DNA from: Burkholderia ambifaria AMMD
GTDB taxonomy: Bacteria > Pseudomonadota > Gammaproteobacteria > Burkholderiales > Burkholderiaceae
NCBI RefSeq assembly: GCF_000203915.1
Contig: NC_008391.1
Coordinates: forward strand, 1,736,001 to 1,800,000
DNA: 64,000 bases
Direction: 5' to 3'
Shown here: in pieces, positions 1-8,841 of the stretch
Position numbering within the stretch: the stretch's first letter is position 1
Layout: every line of letters starts with the position of its first letter
Made by a program: the position numbers and the translations under genes
The notes under the pieces: model-generated
What the model saw: the letters and a program-made list of their open reading frames with translations, nothing else
Told to the model about the DNA's origin: nothing
Databases searched by the model: none

Positions 1-334
1 ATCTCCTCGCTTTCGTGAAGGCTTGAAGATTCTCATATCGATCCGGTATCCGATGTTTCAGCGTGACGATTGTGACAAGGCTGGGGAAGCGCATTCCCGA
101 TGACGGGTCGCTTCCCGGCCACCACGAGGTTCCGAGACACGACGTGCGCAGCGCGATGCAGCGACGAGCACGATCCCACAACAGCCACGCGTTCGTGAAA
201 GCGGTCGGCTCCCCGGACCGTGGCCGCAATGTCGACCGGTGCCGTGGTGACCTCCCACTGAGGATCCGGCACGTCGTCCGCCGCCCCGTCGAGCGAGCCC
301 TTGATTTTTGAGACGAACGGTCTATTATTCACCC
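1..334. other. No supported gene at left edge
   Basis: No reading frame here has a convincing start, ribosome binding site or recognisable family. A minus-strand frame stays open across the region but its translation matches no family I know; it could be the decayed remnant of a gene. The only clear element is the operator at 310-324 just before the TetR gene. Confidence 0.5.
310..324. promoter_or_regulatory. Probable AcuR-like TetR operator (autoregulatory)
   Basis: An inverted repeat with half-sites AGAC and GTCT separated by five bases lies 11 bases before the ATG of the TetR gene. The same half-sites with the same spacing recur at 991-1005 before the reductase gene. The site would cover the promoter or ribosome entry region of the regulator, so it argues that a possible TTG start at 308 is not used. 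Confidence 0.7.
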
Positions 335-973
335 ATGGACGTTCGAACTGATCCGCCTCGCCGCCGCGGCAGGCCACCGAAGCAGCACGAAGACCTCGTC
401 GCGACGCGCGACATGCTGTTGCGCACCGGGCTGGAAGTGCTCACCGAGAAGGGCTTTTCGGCCACCGGGCTCGACGAGATCCTCGGGCGCGCCGGCGTGC
501 CCAAGGGCTCGTTCTATCACTACTTCGACAGCAAGGAGGCGTTCGGCCTCGAACTGATCGATCGCTACGCGGACTTCTTCGCCCGCAAGCTCGACCGTCA
601 TTTCAGCCAGCCCGAGCCGTCGCCGCTGGCACGCGTGCGCGCGTTCGTCGACGATGCGCGCGATGGCATGGCGCGCCATGAATACAGCCGCGGCTGCCTG
701 ATCGGCAACCTCGGCCAGGAAATGGGCGCACTGCCGGAGAGTTTCCGTGCGCGTCTGCGCGCGACGTTCGAGGACTGGCAACGCCGGCTGGCCGCGTGCC
801 TCACCGCCGCCCAGCAAGCCGGCGAGCTCGCCGAGTCGGCGGACCCCGCCGAGCTGGCCGCGTGCTTCTGGATCGGCTGGGAAGGCGCGGTGTTGCGCGC
901 GAAGCTCGAACGCAGCGACGTGCCGCTTGCGCTGTTCGCGCAGTTTTTCTTCAATGGATTGCCTCGCCGCTGA
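335..973 (+). CDS. acuR: TetR-family repressor, AcuR-like
   Basis: A 212-residue DNA-binding repressor. An N-terminal basic segment (GRRGRPPK type) precedes a TetR helix-turn-helix around residues 25-70, ending in the typical KGSFYHYF and SKEAFG motifs; the C-terminal two thirds is the ligand-binding dimerisation domain. In Rhodobacter, AcuR binds acrylate and controls the acryloyl-CoA reductase gene acuI. Here the next gene on the same strand is an AcuI/YhdH-type reductase and both are preceded by the same palindrome, so the assignment rests on context as well as fold. ATG 335 is chosen over TTG 308 because the latter overlaps the operator. The ligand is inferred, not shown. Confidence 0.72.
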   Translation: MDVRTDPPRRRGRPPKQHEDLVATRDMLLRTGLEVLTEKGFSATGLDEILGRAGVPKGSFYHYFDSKEAFGLELIDRYADFFARKLDRHFSQPEPSPLARVRAFVDDARDGMARHEYSRGCLIGNLGQEMGALPESFRARLRATFEDWQRRLAACLTAAQQAGELAESADPAELAACFWIGWEGAVLRAKLERSDVPLALFAQFFFNGLPRR

Positions 974-990
974 ATTTTTTTGCCATTAAC

Positions 991-1005
991 TAGACGATCG
1001 GTCTA
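991..1005. promoter_or_regulatory. Probable AcuR-like operator before acuI
   Basis: The 15-base site has arms TAGAC and GTCTA around a five-base centre, matching the site at 310-324 in half-site and spacing. It lies 14 bases before the reductase start and only 18 bases after the repressor stop, which suggests that the reductase has its own regulated promoter. Confidence 0.72.
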
Positions 1006-1018
1006 AAAAGGAGGACGC

Positions 1019-2002
1019 ATGTTCCAGGGCATCGTGATCGACAAGGACGGCACCGGCCAGCACGCGCGGCTGCAAACGCTGGACGACGCGCAGTTGCCCG
1101 CGGGCAACGTGACGATCCGGGTCGGCTATTCGACGTTGAACTACAAGGACGGACTCGCGATCACCGGCAAGAGCCCGGTGGTCCGCAAGTTCCCGATGGT
1201 GCCGGGCATCGATCTGGTGGGCGAGGTCGAGCACAGCACGCATCCGGATTACCGCGCGGGCGATCGGGTCGTGCTCAACGGCTGGGGCGTCGGCGAAACG
1301 CACTGGGGCGGCCTGGCCCAGAAGGCACGCGTCGACGGCGACTGGCTGGTGCCGCTGCCGGCCGCGTTTTCGCCGCAACAGGCGATGGCCATCGGCACGG
1401 CGGGCTACACCGCGATGCTGTGCGTGATGGCGCTGGAACGGCATGGCGTGCGCCCGGACGACGGCGAGATCGTGGTGACCGGCGCGGCAGGCGGCGTCGG
1501 CAGCGTCGCCATCGCCCTGCTCGCGCGGCTCGGCTATCGCGTCGTCGCCGTGACCGGCCGCCCGGCCGATGCCGACTACCTGCGGCAGCTCGGCGCGGCG
1601 GAGATTCTCGACCGCTCGCAATTCGGCGCCCCGGGCAAGCCGCTCGGCAAGGAACGCTGGGCCGGCGCGGTCGACGTCGCGGGCAGTCACGTGCTCGCCA
1701 ACGTGTGCGCGACCACGCGCTATCGTGGCGTGGTGACGGCCTGCGGCCTCGCCGCCGGCATGGACTTTCCCGCCACCGTCGCGCCGTTCATCCTGCGCGG
1801 CGTGACGCTCGTCGGCATCGACAGCGTGATGTGCCCGCGCGCCGAGCGGCTGGAGGCATGGCGCCGGCTCGCGTCCGATCTCGATGTCGGGAAGCTGGGC
1901 GCGATCGGTCATCAGGTCGGCCTGGGCAACGCCATACCGCTTGCCGAGGAACTGATCGCCGGCAAGATACGCGGCCGCATCGTCGTGGACGTCAACGCAT
2001 GA
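1019..2002 (+). CDS. acuI: Acryloyl-CoA reductase / YhdH-type quinone oxidoreductase (MDR family)
   Basis: A 327-residue NADPH-dependent zinc-free medium-chain dehydrogenase/reductase. The N-terminal GroES-like domain carries the [10 protein letters not shown] segment (residues 38-48) typical of the YhdH/AcuI group, and the Rossmann nucleotide-binding motif GAAGGVGS is at 155-162. AcuI enzymes reduce acryloyl-CoA to propionyl-CoA, removing a toxic electrophile formed from dimethylsulfoniopropionate, acrylate or 3-hydroxypropionate metabolism. A GGAGG ribosome binding site lies 5 bases before the ATG. The AcuR-like repressor upstream and matching operator support this specific role over a generic quinone reductase. 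Confidence 0.82.
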   Translation: MFQGIVIDKDGTGQHARLQTLDDAQLPAGNVTIRVGYSTLNYKDGLAITGKSPVVRKFPMVPGIDLVGEVEHSTHPDYRAGDRVVLNGWGVGETHWGGLAQKARVDGDWLVPLPAAFSPQQAMAIGTAGYTAMLCVMALERHGVRPDDGEIVVTGAAGGVGSVAIALLARLGYRVVAVTGRPADADYLRQLGAAEILDRSQFGAPGKPLGKERWAGAVDVAGSHVLANVCATTRYRGVVTACGLAAGMDFPATVAPFILRGVTLVGIDSVMCPRAERLEAWRRLASDLDVGKLGAIGHQVGLGNAIPLAEELIAGKIRGRIVVDVNA

Positions 2003-2081
2003 CGCCGGCAACCCGTCGTTTCATGTCCGGCCGGCGACTCGCGCGTCGTGTTCGCCCGTGCCACTTTATCCAGGAGACCTC

Positions 2082-2660
2082 ATGACCGCTGCCAATCACG
2101 CGCCCGTCAGCCGCTTTCCGGTGCCGGCGCTCGACGACCTGCCCGACGACATTCGCGAACGGATCGCGGCCGTCCAGGAAAAGTCGGGCTTCATCCCGAA
2201 CGTATTCCTCACGCTCGCGCATCGCCCGGACGAATTTCGCGCGTTCATGGCGTACCACGACGCGCTGATGGACAAGCCGGGCAACCTCACCAAGGCCGAA
2301 CGGGAAATGATCGTCGTGGCCACCAGCGCCGTGAACCAGTGCCAGTACTGCGTCATCGCGCACGGCGCGATCCTGCGCATTCGCGCGAAGGATCCGCTGA
2401 TCGCCGACCAGGTCGCGACCAACTACCGCAAGGCCGACATCACCGTCCGGCAGAAGGCGATGCTCGACTTCGCGATGAAGGTTTCGCAGAGCGCACACCT
2501 GGTGGGCGAAGCGGACTTCGACACGCTGAAGTCGCATGGCTTCACCGACGAGGATGTCTGGGACATCGCGGCGATCTCGGCGTTCTTCGGCATGTCGAAT
2601 CGCATCGCGAACGTGACGAACATGCGGCCCAACGCGGAGTTCTACGCGCTGGGGCGTTGA
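2082..2660 (+). CDS. Peroxidase-related enzyme, AhpD-like/carboxymuconolactone decarboxylase fold
   Basis: A 192-residue all-helical protein of the AhpD/CMD superfamily. The redox motif CQYC (C87, C90) followed by His94 in VIAHGA is the AhpD-type disulfide active centre. Proteins of this subfamily are annotated as uncharacterised peroxidase-related enzymes and probably handle hydroperoxides or disulfide exchange. ATG 2082 follows AGGAG with good spacing; a GTG at 2058 has no such site. It is 79 bases downstream of acuI on the same strand, so co-transcription is possible, fitting an electrophile-detoxification unit. Confidence 0.8.
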   Translation: MTAANHAPVSRFPVPALDDLPDDIRERIAAVQEKSGFIPNVFLTLAHRPDEFRAFMAYHDALMDKPGNLTKAEREMIVVATSAVNQCQYCVIAHGAILRIRAKDPLIADQVATNYRKADITVRQKAMLDFAMKVSQSAHLVGEADFDTLKSHGFTDEDVWDIAAISAFFGMSNRIANVTNMRPNAEFYALGR

Positions 2661-2779
2661 GCGCGTGCGCCGGCCTCGGTCGGCGCGATCCGCCGAGCCG
2701 GACGCTGGAACCGCGCGACACGGAGAGGGATGTCGCGGGTCCGACGGGCCGGCTCACGGCAAGCAGGAGCAGGAGCCGG

Positions 2780-3661
2780 TCAGCGCTCGCTCCACTCCTT
2801 CAACGCCTCCAACCCCGCCGGCAGCGTCGCGTCCGGGAACACCGTCGACAGCGTCGCGTCACGCCACCGTGCCGCCTCCTCCGCGCGCTGCGTTTCCGCC
2901 TGCTCGCACACGAACAGCGCATCGCTGCCGAGCAGCAGCCGCATCGGCACGTCGTCGCGACGCGACAGCTCGACGATCAGCGCCGCGATCCGTGCGGGAT
3001 CGCCGACCTCGTGGCCGCCATACGAACCGAGCAGTTCGAGAATCTTCCCGACCGACGGCTGATAGTCTGGCAGCAGGCCGTCGACGTGGCGCTTCGCCTG
3101 CGCGGCCCATTCGGTGCGCATCCCGCCCGGCTCGAGCGTGCACACGCGCACGCCGAACGGCGCGACTTCCTTCGACAGCACGTCGCTGAATCCGCCGACC
3201 GCCCACTTCGCGGCCTGATACGCGGACAGGCCGGCCGTCGCCGTGCGCCCGCCAACCGACGACACCTGGAAGATGTGGCCCGCGCGTTGCGCCCGCATCG
3301 TCGGCAGCACCGCGCGCGTCAGGTTGACCACGCCGAACAGGTTCGTTTCGATCTGGTCGCGGAAGTCGTCGGCGCCCATCTGCTCGAACGGCGCCGTATG
3401 ACCGTAGCCCGCGTTGTTCACCAGCACGTCGATGCGTCCGAACGCGTCGCGGGCGGCGGCCACCGCATGCGCGGCCGCCGCTGCGTCGGTCACGTCGAGC
3501 TCGATCGGCAGCAACCGGTCGCCGTACTGCGCTTCCAGATCCGCGAGCCGCGCCGGATCGCGCGCGCCGGCCACCAGCCGGTCCCCCGCCGCCAGCACCG
3601 CTTCCGAGATTGCACGCCCCAGGCCGCGTGCGGCCCCTGTCACCAGCCAGACTTTCGACAT
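2780..3661 (-). CDS. SDR-family oxidoreductase
   Basis: A 293-residue classical short-chain dehydrogenase/reductase. The cofactor motif TGAARGLG is at residues 8-15, NNAG at 82-85, the catalytic serine at 134-135 and the YQAAK active-site pair is Tyr148/Lys152. The C-terminal extension after residue 230 is longer than the minimal fold, as in many Burkholderia SDRs that act on ketones of unknown identity. Start 3661 is preferred to 3667 or 3691 because GGAG then sits 8 bases upstream. It is divergent from a TetR gene and both promoters carry related palindromes, so the SDR is the probable target of that repressor. Confidence 0.82.
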   Translation of the reverse strand: MSKVWLVTGAARGLGRAISEAVLAAGDRLVAGARDPARLADLEAQYGDRLLPIELDVTDAAAAAHAVAAARDAFGRIDVLVNNAGYGHTAPFEQMGADDFRDQIETNLFGVVNLTRAVLPTMRAQRAGHIFQVSSVGGRTATAGLSAYQAAKWAVGGFSDVLSKEVAPFGVRVCTLEPGGMRTEWAAQAKRHVDGLLPDYQPSVGKILELLGSYGGHEVGDPARIAALIVELSRRDDVPMRLLLGSDALFVCEQAETQRAEEAARWRDATLSTVFPDATLPAGLEALKEWSER

Positions 3662-3693
3662 TTCCATTTCTCCGTAACGTTGAAACCGCAAAA

Positions 3694-3715
3694 AATGAAT
3701 GATTACTCACTCATT
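3694..3715. promoter_or_regulatory. Palindromic operator before SDR gene
   Basis: A 22-base imperfect palindrome with arms AATGAATGA and ACTCACTCATT lies about 30 bases upstream of the SDR start. Its half-site AATGA(A/G)TGA is shared with the site at 4427-4448 in front of the neighbouring TetR gene. Confidence 0.68.
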
Positions 3716-3834
3716 AATATGGGCGCTGAACCGGTCGTTTTGACCGTGCATCGCCCTGCCTGAAACCGCCTTCCATCGTCGTGGCGACGCCCGAACCGAA
3801 CGCGCCGCCCTTCTCTCTCTACAACTTTCCGCTA

Positions 3835-4413
3835 TCACACCGCGTGCAACACGGCCCACAGCGCGCGAAACCCGGCTTCCCGGTACGCATCGGCCCGCGC
3901 CGGATCGCGTGCGATCGACTCCATCGCCGTTTCCGCGATCGACGTGAACAGCGCCGTGCAAAACGCATGCGCATTGTCGGCGTCGAGCCCGCCCGCGGCG
4001 GCACTCTGCGCGCGCAGCAGCGCGGTGATCGCGCCGAAGCCTTCGGTGCCGGCCGCGCGATGCGCGTCGTCGATGCGGCCGCTCACGTCGAGCTGCCGCA
4101 GCGCGCGCTGCCCGTGCGGATCCGCGACGCCCCACGACACATAGCTGTTCCACACATGTCGCATGGCCTGCTCGGCCGGCGCGTGCTCGGGAAACCCGGT
4201 GATCATCGCGTCGCGCAGGTCGGCCTTCAGGCTCAGGTACAGCGCGTTCAGCAGCGCATCCTTGGTCTCGAAATAGGTGAACACCGTGCCTTCCGCGACG
4301 CCGGCGAGCCGCGCGATGCGCGCGGTGGTCGCACTCGCGCCGTCCTCCGCGAGCGCGCGGGCAGCCGCGGCGAGGATGGCGTCGTGCTTGTCGGGACTGC
4401 GCGGTCGGGCCAC
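3835..4413 (-). CDS. TetR-family transcriptional regulator
   Basis: A 192-residue TetR repressor. The helix-turn-helix covers about residues 8-55, with the motif VAEGTVFTYFETKDALLN typical of recognition helix and following turn. The start is a GTG at 4413 with AAAGGA seven bases upstream; upstream in-frame alternatives fall inside the operator at 4427-4448. It points toward the SDR gene at 2780-3661, and shared palindromes suggest it represses both itself and the SDR. The inducing ligand cannot be read from the sequence. Confidence 0.8.
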   Translation of the reverse strand: MARPRSPDKHDAILAAAARALAEDGASATTARIARLAGVAEGTVFTYFETKDALLNALYLSLKADLRDAMITGFPEHAPAEQAMRHVWNSYVSWGVADPHGQRALRQLDVSGRIDDAHRAAGTEGFGAITALLRAQSAAAGGLDADNAHAFCTALFTSIAETAMESIARDPARADAYREAGFRALWAVLHAV

Positions 4414-4426
4414 GTTCGATTCCTTT

Positions 4427-4448
4427 AATGAGTGAGCGCTCAATCATA
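4427..4448. promoter_or_regulatory. Palindromic TetR operator, autoregulatory
   Basis: A 22-base near-palindrome with arms AATGAGTGAGC and GCTCAATCATA lies 13 bases upstream of the TetR GTG start. Its outer half-site matches the palindrome at 3694-3715. Confidence 0.72.
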
Positions 4449-4616
4449 ATCGCGCCGACCACGGGACGGCAAGCCCTGTTACATAAGGGGGAACCCATCC
4501 GCAATCGGTCAAAAGCGTGCACTATTAGCGTTTCCACGTACTGGCGCGCCAACGCACCGGCGGCCGGCGCTTCGATGTTCGTTCCACGCTCACCCGTTTC
4601 AGACCGCGATCCACTC

Positions 4617-6092
4617 ATGACGAATCAGCCCAACCAGACCGAAGCCGACCAGCCCGTCGACATGATCATCTTCGGCGGCGGCGGCGACCTGGCCGCCCGC
4701 AAGCTGTTGCCCGCGCTGTACATGGCGCACCTGCACTGCAACCTGCCGCCGCAGACGCGCATCATCGCGGTCGGCCGGCGCGACTGGGGCATCGACGGCT
4801 ACCGCAAGTTCATGGACGAGCAGTCGCGCCCGTTCATCGACGAGAAGGCGTTCGACGCCGATGCATGGGCCCGCTTCCTCGACCTGTTCAAGTACGTGCT
4901 GATCGACGTGAACGCGCCGGAAGACTATGCGCGCCTCGCCGAAGCGGCGCGCCCCGACGCGATCCACGTGTTCTACCTGTCGACGTCGCCGGAGCTGTTC
5001 ACGACGATCTGCGACAACCTGTCGGCCGCGCACCTCGTCGATGCGCGCTCGCGCGTCGTGCTCGAAAAGCCGCTCGGCCACGATCTCGCGTCGGCGCAGG
5101 CGATCAACGATGCGGTCGGCCGGCATTTCGCGGAATCGCAGATCTACCGGATCGACCATTACCTCGGCAAGGAAACCGTGCAGAACCTGATGGTGCTGCG
5201 CTTCGGCAACCCGATCTTCGGGCCGCTGTGGCAGGCGCCGAGCATCCGCAGCGTGCAGATCACGGTGGCGGAGACGGTTGGCGTCGGCAGCCGCGCGGGC
5301 TTCTACGACCATACCGGCGCGCTGCGCGACATGGTGCAGAACCACCTGCTGCAACTGCTGTGCATCGTCGCGATGGAGCCGCCGGTGTCGCTCGACCCGG
5401 ATGCGGTGCGCGACGAGAAGCTGAAGGTGCTGCGCTCGCTGCGGCCGATGGCGCTGTCGGATGTCGCGCGCGATACTGTGCGCGGCCAGTACACGGCCGG
5501 CGCGGTCGACGGCCAGCCGGTCAAGGGCTATCTCGAGGAAGACAACGTGCCGGCGGACAGCCACGCGGAAACCTTCGTCGCGCTGCGCGCACACATCAAC
5601 AACTGGCGCTGGGCGAACGTGCCGTTCTTCCTGCGCACCGGCAAGCGGCTGCAGCGCCGCCAGTCGGAAATCGTGATCGAGTTCGCGGACATGCCGTTCT
5701 CGATCATCCCGACCGGCCCGCGCCACTACAGCAACCGCCTCGTGATCCAGCTGCAGCCGGAAGAATCGATCCAGCTGCAGATGCTCGCGAAGGAGCCGGG
5801 CAGCGGGATGAAGATGGTGCCCGTCAGCCTGAACCTCGACCTGCAGCAGGCGATTCCGGAACGGCGCGCGGAAGCCTACGAGCGGCTGCTGATCGACGTG
5901 ATCCGCGGGCGCCTCACGCACTTCATGCGCCGCGACGAGCTCGAAGCCGCGTGGTCGTGGGTCGAGCCGATCCTCAACGGCTGGAAGCAGCTGGGCGATC
6001 GTCCGCGTCTCTACACGGCCGGCACGTTCGGGCCGGCGGCCTCGTCGGCGCTGCTCGCGCGCGACAACATGTCGTGGTCCGAGGAAGCCTGA
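4617..6092 (+). CDS. zwf: Glucose-6-phosphate 1-dehydrogenase
   Basis: A 491-residue enzyme, the usual length for bacterial G6PD, which oxidises glucose 6-phosphate to 6-phosphogluconolactone with NADP+ at the head of the pentose phosphate and Entner-Doudoroff routes. The N-terminal dinucleotide-binding stretch FGGGGDLAARKL is at 19-30, the substrate/active-site motif RIDHYLGKE at 178-186 contains the catalytic His181, and EKPLGHD is at 150-156. The reading frame is open further upstream, but ATG 4617 begins at the family's normal N-terminus. There is no strong Shine-Dalgarno sequence. It stands alone, without pgl or edd beside it, so it may be an extra copy. Confidence 0.93.
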   Translation: MTNQPNQTEADQPVDMIIFGGGGDLAARKLLPALYMAHLHCNLPPQTRIIAVGRRDWGIDGYRKFMDEQSRPFIDEKAFDADAWARFLDLFKYVLIDVNAPEDYARLAEAARPDAIHVFYLSTSPELFTTICDNLSAAHLVDARSRVVLEKPLGHDLASAQAINDAVGRHFAESQIYRIDHYLGKETVQNLMVLRFGNPIFGPLWQAPSIRSVQITVAETVGVGSRAGFYDHTGALRDMVQNHLLQLLCIVAMEPPVSLDPDAVRDEKLKVLRSLRPMALSDVARDTVRGQYTAGAVDGQPVKGYLEEDNVPADSHAETFVALRAHINNWRWANVPFFLRTGKRLQRRQSEIVIEFADMPFSIIPTGPRHYSNRLVIQLQPEESIQLQMLAKEPGSGMKMVPVSLNLDLQQAIPERRAEAYERLLIDVIRGRLTHFMRRDELEAAWSWVEPILNGWKQLGDRPRLYTAGTFGPAASSALLARDNMSWSEEA

Positions 6093-6214
6093 TCACGGGA
6101 TGACGGCAGGCCCGCGGCGCAAAGCGCCGTGCGGCATGCCGGATCACACCGGGCGCCCGATCGGGTGCCCGCCCCCAGCTCCGCGTCGCCCTCCACCCTC
6201 CCAATGCTCCGCCG

Positions 6215-7159
6215 TTACAGCGGCTCCAGCCACGCAGCCTTGCGCCGCGCCGGCGCCCCGCTGCCGCCGCTGCTGCCGCCCAGCACCTCGATCATGTAAT
6301 CGACGAACGACGCGATCCGCGACGAAATCGCGGTGTTCCGGTAATACACCGCGTTGATCGGCTGTTCGACGTCGAGCGTCTGCCGCGCGAGCACCTGCAC
6401 GAGCCGGCCGGCCTCGCGATCCTGCGCGGTCATGAAATCCGACAGGCACACGACGCCCGCGCCCTCCAGCGCGAGCTGCCGCAGCGTCTCGCCGCTCGAC
6501 GACCAGATGGCGGGCTCGATGCGGCACGGCTCGCCGTCCGCGCCGAGGATCGGCCAGACGTTCAGCGATTCGGGCTGCGTGAAGCCGAGCAGCGTGTGCC
6601 TGGCGAGATCCTCGACCTTGCGCGGCTGGCCGTGCGCTTCGAGGTATGCGGGGCTCGCGAGGATGCGCAGCCGGCTGTTGCCGATGCGCCGGCTGTGCAG
6701 CGTCGAATCCTTGAGCCGGCCGATGCGGATCGCGACGTCGGTGCGCCGCTCCAGCAGGTCGATGATCCCCTCGTTGCTGTTCAACTCCAGTTCGACCTTC
6801 GGGAACCGTTCGCGGTAGCCGTGCACGAGCGGCACGATCACGTGCAGCATGAACGGCGTCGCGGCATCGACGCGCAAGCGCCCCGACGGCATCTCGCGCC
6901 GCGCGAGCATCTGCTCCTCGGCGGTCTCGACCGATTCGATGATGGCGCGCGCATCCTGCAGGAACGCACGCCCTTCTTCGGTCAATTCGAGCCGGCGCGT
7001 GGTCCGGCGCAGCAGCGTGGTCTTCAGCTTCTCCTCGAGCCGCGCGAGCGTGCGGCTCGTGGCCGACACGGTGAGGTCGAGCTGCTGCGCGGCAGCGGTG
7101 ATCGAACCGGAGTCGACCACGGCGGCAAAGGCCTGGAGTTCGTCGAGCGTGATCTTCAT
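6215..7159 (-). CDS. LysR-family transcriptional regulator
   Basis: A 314-residue LysR regulator. The winged helix-turn-helix is at residues 1-60 (AFAAVVDSGSITAAAQQL, then SRTLARLEEKL), followed by the periplasmic-binding-protein-like effector domain. A Gly/Ser-rich linker and basic tail end the protein. It is divergent from an MFS exporter, the usual arrangement for a LysR regulator and its target. The intergenic palindrome at 7170-7184 recurs at 9818-9832 before an aldo-keto reductase, suggesting that one regulator serves both transcription units. The effector is unknown. Confidence 0.88.
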   Translation of the reverse strand: MKITLDELQAFAAVVDSGSITAAAQQLDLTVSATSRTLARLEEKLKTTLLRRTTRRLELTEEGRAFLQDARAIIESVETAEEQMLARREMPSGRLRVDAATPFMLHVIVPLVHGYRERFPKVELELNSNEGIIDLLERRTDVAIRIGRLKDSTLHSRRIGNSRLRILASPAYLEAHGQPRKVEDLARHTLLGFTQPESLNVWPILGADGEPCRIEPAIWSSSGETLRQLALEGAGVVCLSDFMTAQDREAGRLVQVLARQTLDVEQPINAVYYRNTAISSRIASFVDYMIEVLGGSSGGSGAPARRKAAWLEPL

Positions 7160-7169
7160 TGATGGATTC

Positions 7170-7184
7170 TTGATTCAAAATCAA
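7170..7184. promoter_or_regulatory. Probable LysR binding site (T-N11-A palindrome)
   Basis: The 15-base palindrome TTGATTCAAAATCAA sits 10 bases upstream of the LysR start in the divergent LysR/MFS intergenic region. It fits the T-N11-A dyad of LysR regulators and resembles the site at 9818-9832, including the preceding ATTC. Confidence 0.62.
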
Positions 7185-7269
7185 AACAATTTGGTTTATA
7201 GACCCATTTTTCCGCAAAAGTAAAGACGGCACACTGCGCTCCATCGTCACCGGACCCTGGAGCACCGTC

Positions 7270-8472
7270 ATGCCACTTGCCCTGCTTGCGCTGACCATCA
7301 GCGCATTTGCCATCGGCACCACCGAATTCGTGATCGTCGGGCTGATCCCGACGATCGGCGCCGACCTCGGCGTCAGCCTGCCGTCGGCCGGCCTGCTCGT
7401 CAGCCTCTATGCGCTGAGCGTCGCGATCGGCGCGCCGCTCCTCACCGCGCTCACCGGCCGCGTGCCGCGCAAGACGCTGCTCGCCGCGCTGATGGCGCTG
7501 TTCACCGTCGGCAACCTCGTGGCCTGGCAGGCGCCCGGCTACGAATCGCTGATCGTCGCGCGCGTGCTCACCGGCCTCGCCCACGGCGTGTTCTTCTCGG
7601 TCGGCTCGATCATCGCCACCACGCTCGTGCCGAAGGACAAGGCCGCCAGCGCGATCGCCACGATGTTCAGCGGGATGACCGTCGCGTTCGTCGCCGGCAT
7701 TCCGCTCGGCACCTTCATCGGCCAGCACTTCGGCTGGCGCGCGACGTTCCTGGTCGTCGCGCTGTTCGGCCTCGTCGCGTTCGTCGGCGCGGTCGCATTC
7801 GTGCCGCGCGGCCTGCCGCGCACGCCGCCGGCGCCGCTCGCCCGCCAGTTCCGCGTGCTCGCCCAGCCGCGCCTGCTGCTCGTCTATGCGATGACGGCGG
7901 TCGGCTACGGCGGCTCGCTGATCGCGTTCACCTACATGGCACCGCTGCTCGAACAGATCGCCGGCTTCACGCCGTCGCAGGTCAGTCTGGTGCTGGTCGG
8001 CTATGGCGTGTCGGTCGCGTTCGGCAACGTGTGGGGCGGCAAGCTCGCGGACGCCGTCGGCCCGGTCAAGGCGCTCAAGCGGATCTTCCTGTTGCTCGCG
8101 ATCGTGCTGCTCGCGCTGACCTTCACGGTGCACGTGAAGTGGCTGGCGGTGCTGACGATGCTCGCATGGGGCGCCGTCGCATTCGGCAACGTGCCGGGGC
8201 TGCAGGTGTACGTCGTCAAGCAGGCGCGCCACTTCGCGCCGGACGCTACCGACGTCGCGTCGGGCTTCAACATCGCCGCGTTCAACCTCGGCGTCGCGGG
8301 CGGCTCGTCGCTCGGCGGCCTGATCGTCGCGAACGTCGGCCTCGGCCATACGCCGTGGATCGCCGCCGTCGTCACGCTCGGCGCCTTCGCGCTGACCGCA
8401 TTGAGCGGCCGCCTCGACCGCGGCCAGGGCCTGCCCGAGCGCACGGCCGAACCCGTCGAACTTGCCCATTGA
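7270..8472 (+). CDS. MFS transporter, AraJ/DHA1-type drug or sugar efflux
   Basis: A 400-residue integral membrane protein with about 12 predicted transmembrane helices. The N-terminus (FAIGTTEFVIVGLIPTIGAD) is the hallmark of the AraJ/YdhP branch of drug:H+ antiporter-1 transporters, and the loop motif GRVPRKTLL between helices 2 and 3 matches MFS motif A. These proteins export small molecules by proton antiport. It is divergent from the LysR gene and heads a same-strand run of MoaF-like, LLM flavoenzyme, aldo-keto reductase and OYE genes, so it may export a compound these enzymes process. Confidence 0.87.
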   Translation: MPLALLALTISAFAIGTTEFVIVGLIPTIGADLGVSLPSAGLLVSLYALSVAIGAPLLTALTGRVPRKTLLAALMALFTVGNLVAWQAPGYESLIVARVLTGLAHGVFFSVGSIIATTLVPKDKAASAIATMFSGMTVAFVAGIPLGTFIGQHFGWRATFLVVALFGLVAFVGAVAFVPRGLPRTPPAPLARQFRVLAQPRLLLVYAMTAVGYGGSLIAFTYMAPLLEQIAGFTPSQVSLVLVGYGVSVAFGNVWGGKLADAVGPVKALKRIFLLLAIVLLALTFTVHVKWLAVLTMLAWGAVAFGNVPGLQVYVVKQARHFAPDATDVASGFNIAAFNLGVAGGSSLGGLIVANVGLGHTPWIAAVVTLGAFALTALSGRLDRGQGLPERTAEPVELAH

Positions 8473-8501
8473 ACGTCACTTTCCCGCAGGAGCGCATCAG
8501 C

Positions 8502-8825
8502 ATGAACGCATCGACCCAACGTCCGCCGTTCGCCGGCAGGACTTTCGAAGTCCGTTACGACGGCCTCACAGCGCTGAACGCGTATGACGAGGACGGCCTC
8601 CACATGCGCTACGAGATCACCGAAGGCCCGTACGCCGGCGCGAAGGGCGAAGTCGCGTACACGTGGCGGCACGTCGCCGGCGAGACCTACGCGATCTCGT
8701 GGCAGGAAGCCGACCGCGCAACCGTCGTGCACCTCGACGATTTCGCCGCCGGCACGTCGCACGCATTCTTCACCGCGGCTTCGCTCGATTTCCACCGGCT
8801 CGAAGGCAGCCTGCGCGCGCGCTGA
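8502..8825 (+). CDS. MoaF-like small protein
   Basis: A 107-residue soluble protein whose pattern (GRTFEVRYDG, YEITEGPYAGAKGEVAYTWRHV, ISWQEADRATVVHLDDF) resembles the MoaF C-terminal/calycin-like domain found in small proteins near flavoenzymes. Family members are small beta-barrels; a direct role in molybdenum cofactor synthesis is not established. It starts 29 bases after the MFS gene and ends 16 bases before the LLM gene, so it is part of that operon. Confidence 0.62.
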   Translation: MNASTQRPPFAGRTFEVRYDGLTALNAYDEDGLHMRYEITEGPYAGAKGEVAYTWRHVAGETYAISWQEADRATVVHLDDFAAGTSHAFFTAASLDFHRLEGSLRAR

Positions 8826-8841
8826 ACGGAGCAACCCGACC

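Noticed and set aside
308..334. TTG start for the AcuR-like gene
   Set aside because: It overlaps the AGAC-N5-GTCT operator and has no ribosome binding site.
33..377. Long minus-strand open frame at the left edge (114 codons)
   Set aside because: No family resemblance, no ribosome binding site and it overlaps the TetR start and operator; more likely chance coding in GC-rich DNA or a decayed gene.
2665..3763. Plus-strand frames covering the SDR gene
   Set aside because: They are antisense shadows with biased arginine/alanine composition; the SDR on the minus strand has every catalytic motif.
6151..6170. GGGCGCCCGATCGGGTGCCC hairpin between zwf and lysR as a terminator
   Set aside because: It is a good stem but lacks any T run; convergent genes may simply use Rho-dependent termination here.
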